A stretch of 7,041 nucleotides of DNA from an uncultured Clostridia bacterium (lineage in GTDB: Bacteria; Bacillota; Clostridia; Oscillospirales; Oscillospiraceae). The DNA lies in NCBI GenBank assembly GCA_937894515.1, contig CALCRH010000020.1, positions 1 through 7,041 on the forward strand, written 5' to 3'. The stretch's first letter is position 1, and every line of letters starts with the position of its first letter. Shown here piece by piece: positions 6,190 through 7,041 of this stretch. Under the pieces are notes generated by a model that saw nothing but the letters and a program-made list of their open reading frames with translations, had not been told where the DNA came from and did not search any database. Made by a program: the position numbers and the translations under genes.

Positions 6190-6462
6190 TTACTTGTTCT
6201 TAATAATTTTATCCGGAAGAACCGAAGCAGTGATTAAATCTGCCGGATCAACATCCAAAGCATCGGCAATGCTGAATAACACCTCTAATGAAAAACTTTT
6301 TGCAAGTCCGGGTGCTTCTATTGCACTAATCAGCGACCGGCTGATATTTGCTTTCTCCGCTAATTTTTCTTGTGACAATCCACGCATTTTGCGAATCGTT
6401 GAAATTGCTATACCAAGTTGAATCAATCTATCTCTATTTTTGAATGCAACATTTTTATCCAT
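6190..6462 (-). CDS. Small XRE-family helix-turn-helix regulator
   Basis: A 90-residue protein that is almost entirely a Cro/CI-type helix-turn-helix domain (about 12-76). It reads IQLGIAISTIRKMRGLSQEK, then LAEKANISRSLISAIEAPG (recognition helix ISRSLISAIE), then FSLEVLFSIADALDVDPADL. There is a short basic tail and no visible ligand-binding or dimerisation domain. The start is ATG 6462 with AAAGGTGG about 12 bases upstream. It is followed by a strong terminator, so it is a single-gene unit. It is divergent from the SLOG-family gene across a 167-base gap, the usual layout for a local repressor of itself and its neighbour; that role is inferred. A TATAAT at 6504-6499 could be its -10, but the matching -35 is poor. 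Confidence 0.88.
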   Translation of the reverse strand: MDKNVAFKNRDRLIQLGIAISTIRKMRGLSQEKLAEKANISRSLISAIEAPGLAKSFSLEVLFSIADALDVDPADLITASVLPDKIIKNK

Positions 6463-6519
6463 ATAAATTTCAAGCCACCTTTCTACTCATTACATATAAT
6501 TATACTTTTTATACCCGAT

Positions 6520-6539
6520 CATCGCTGTATTTATCGATG
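6520..6539. promoter_or_regulatory. Candidate operator between the divergent promoters
   Basis: The inverted repeat CATCG-N10-CGATG lies between the likely -35 regions of the two divergent genes. It overlaps a second short palindrome, CGATCATCG (6516-6524), and includes ATCGAT (6533-6538). Clustered ATCG half-sites here fit binding by the small XRE regulator, but the arms are only 5 bp, so chance is possible. Confidence 0.35.
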
Positions 6540-6544
6540 TAAAC

Positions 6545-6573
6545 TTGACTGTATCTGTGAGCAATGATATAAT
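6545..6573 (+). promoter_or_regulatory. Strong sigma-A-type promoter of the SLOG-family gene
   Basis: TTGACT (6545-6550) and TATAAT (6568-6573) are separated by an ideal 17 bases on the plus strand, 56 bases upstream of the ATG at 6630. Its hexamers and spacer length are identical to those of the regulator-recombinase promoter. A near-palindrome AATGCTT-N5-AAGCGTT (6588-6606, one mismatch) lies just downstream in the leader and may be a second control site. Confidence 0.8.
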
Positions 6574-6629
6574 TATGGTATGTTATAAATGCTTTTTGTA
6601 AGCGTTTGATGATTGGAGTGAGTAAATGA

Positions 6630-7041
6630 ATGAGAAATCAAACCTGTTGTTTTACCGGGCATAGAATCATCCCTTTGCTTGAAAGAAATGCTGTGTCGAA
6701 AGCATTGGAGAAGGCGATAGTTGAAAGCATCGAAAACGGCTATTGCTATTTCGGAGCCGGTGGAGCATTGGGATTTGATACAATGGCAGCTTTAACAGTG
6801 CTTCGCTTAAAAAGACAGTATCCGCAGATAAAGTTGATCCTTGTCTTGCCGTGCGAAAATCAAACCCGAAATTGGAAAACTGCGGATATAGAAAAATACG
6901 AACATATAAAGTCGCAAGCAGACAAAGTAGTATATGTTTCCAAAGAGTACACATCAGACTGTATGCATAAAAGAAACCGCCACTTGGTCGATAACAGTTC
7001 TCTTTGTATCTGCTATCTTACAAAACCAAGCGGCGGTACGG
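6630..7041 (+). CDS. DUF1273/YpsA-like SLOG-fold protein, 3' end cut by the window
   Basis: The open frame runs 137 codons from ATG 6630 to the window edge; family members are usually about 170-190 residues, so the tail is missing. It opens MRNQTCCFTGHR, the typical first strand and loop of this family. A glycine-rich FGAGGALGFDTMAA (41-54) follows, then KLILVLPCENQTRNW (68-82), the helix region HKRNRHLVDNSS (113-124), and CYLTKPSGGT (128-137), which ends at the conserved GGT. These are nucleotide-binding landmarks of the SLOG (Rossmann-like) superfamily. Members are predicted to bind nucleotide-derived ligands, but no reaction is established for this branch. GGAG is 11 bases upstream of this ATG. 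A nearer ATG at 6626 opens a different frame that stops after 12 codons. Divergence from an XRE regulator and closeness to a recombinase suggest mobile-element cargo. Confidence 0.85.
   Translation, partial: MRNQTCCFTGHRIIPLLERNAVSKALEKAIVESIENGYCYFGAGGALGFDTMAALTVLRLKRQYPQIKLILVLPCENQTRNWKTADIEKYEHIKSQADKVVYVSKEYTSDCMHKRNRHLVDNSSLCICYLTKPSGGT

Noticed and set aside
6667..6954. A 95-codon leftward frame
   Set aside because: It is antisense to the SLOG-family gene, whose plus-strand frame carries clear family motifs.

Overview
The window looks like DNA from a low-to-mid GC Firmicute, most likely a gut-type member of the Clostridia. Support for this includes strong GGAGG-type ribosome sites, TTG starts at two genes, a lipoprotein-type sugar-binding protein, sigma-A-like promoters (TTGACT-17-TATAAT) and a Firmicutes-style large serine recombinase. 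No ribosomal or other taxonomic marker is present, so the assignment is an inference. The first ~190-210 bases differ from the rest: about 59% G+C by hand count against about 39% just beyond (241-420), with strongly G/C-ending codons. They are probably a chimeric join.

Left part (1-3956). A leftward three-gene operon encodes a ribose/galactose-type ABC importer. In transcription order it has a promoter (3674-3701), a lipoprotein substrate-binding protein (2685-3635), a strong intercistronic hairpin (2644-2677), a double-domain ATPase (1082-2563) and a permease (1-1057). The permease matches its family up to about residue 290 and then changes abruptly, in frame, into unrelated GC-rich sequence. 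The transported sugar cannot be read from the sequence.

Middle (3953-5923). A mobile-element end. A 25-base stretch resembling the T-arm and acceptor 3' end of a tRNA (3953-3977) has no 5' half next to it, so it looks like an attachment-site copy. The large serine recombinase gene (3957-5492) ends inside it and also reads through a terminator-like hairpin (4002-4029). The recombinase overlaps an upstream XRE-type regulator by ATGA (5489-5863), and both are served by a near-consensus promoter (5895-5923).

Right part (5924-7041). A spacer with two repeated dyads exactly 42 bp apart, a very strong terminator (6127-6170), a second small XRE-type regulator (6190-6462, leftward), and a divergent rightward gene (6630 to the window end). 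That last gene encodes a DUF1273/YpsA-like SLOG-fold protein with its own near-consensus promoter. The divergent regulator/SLOG pair, next to a recombinase with its own regulator, is the most plausible candidate for a little-described accessory module, but its function cannot be deduced here.
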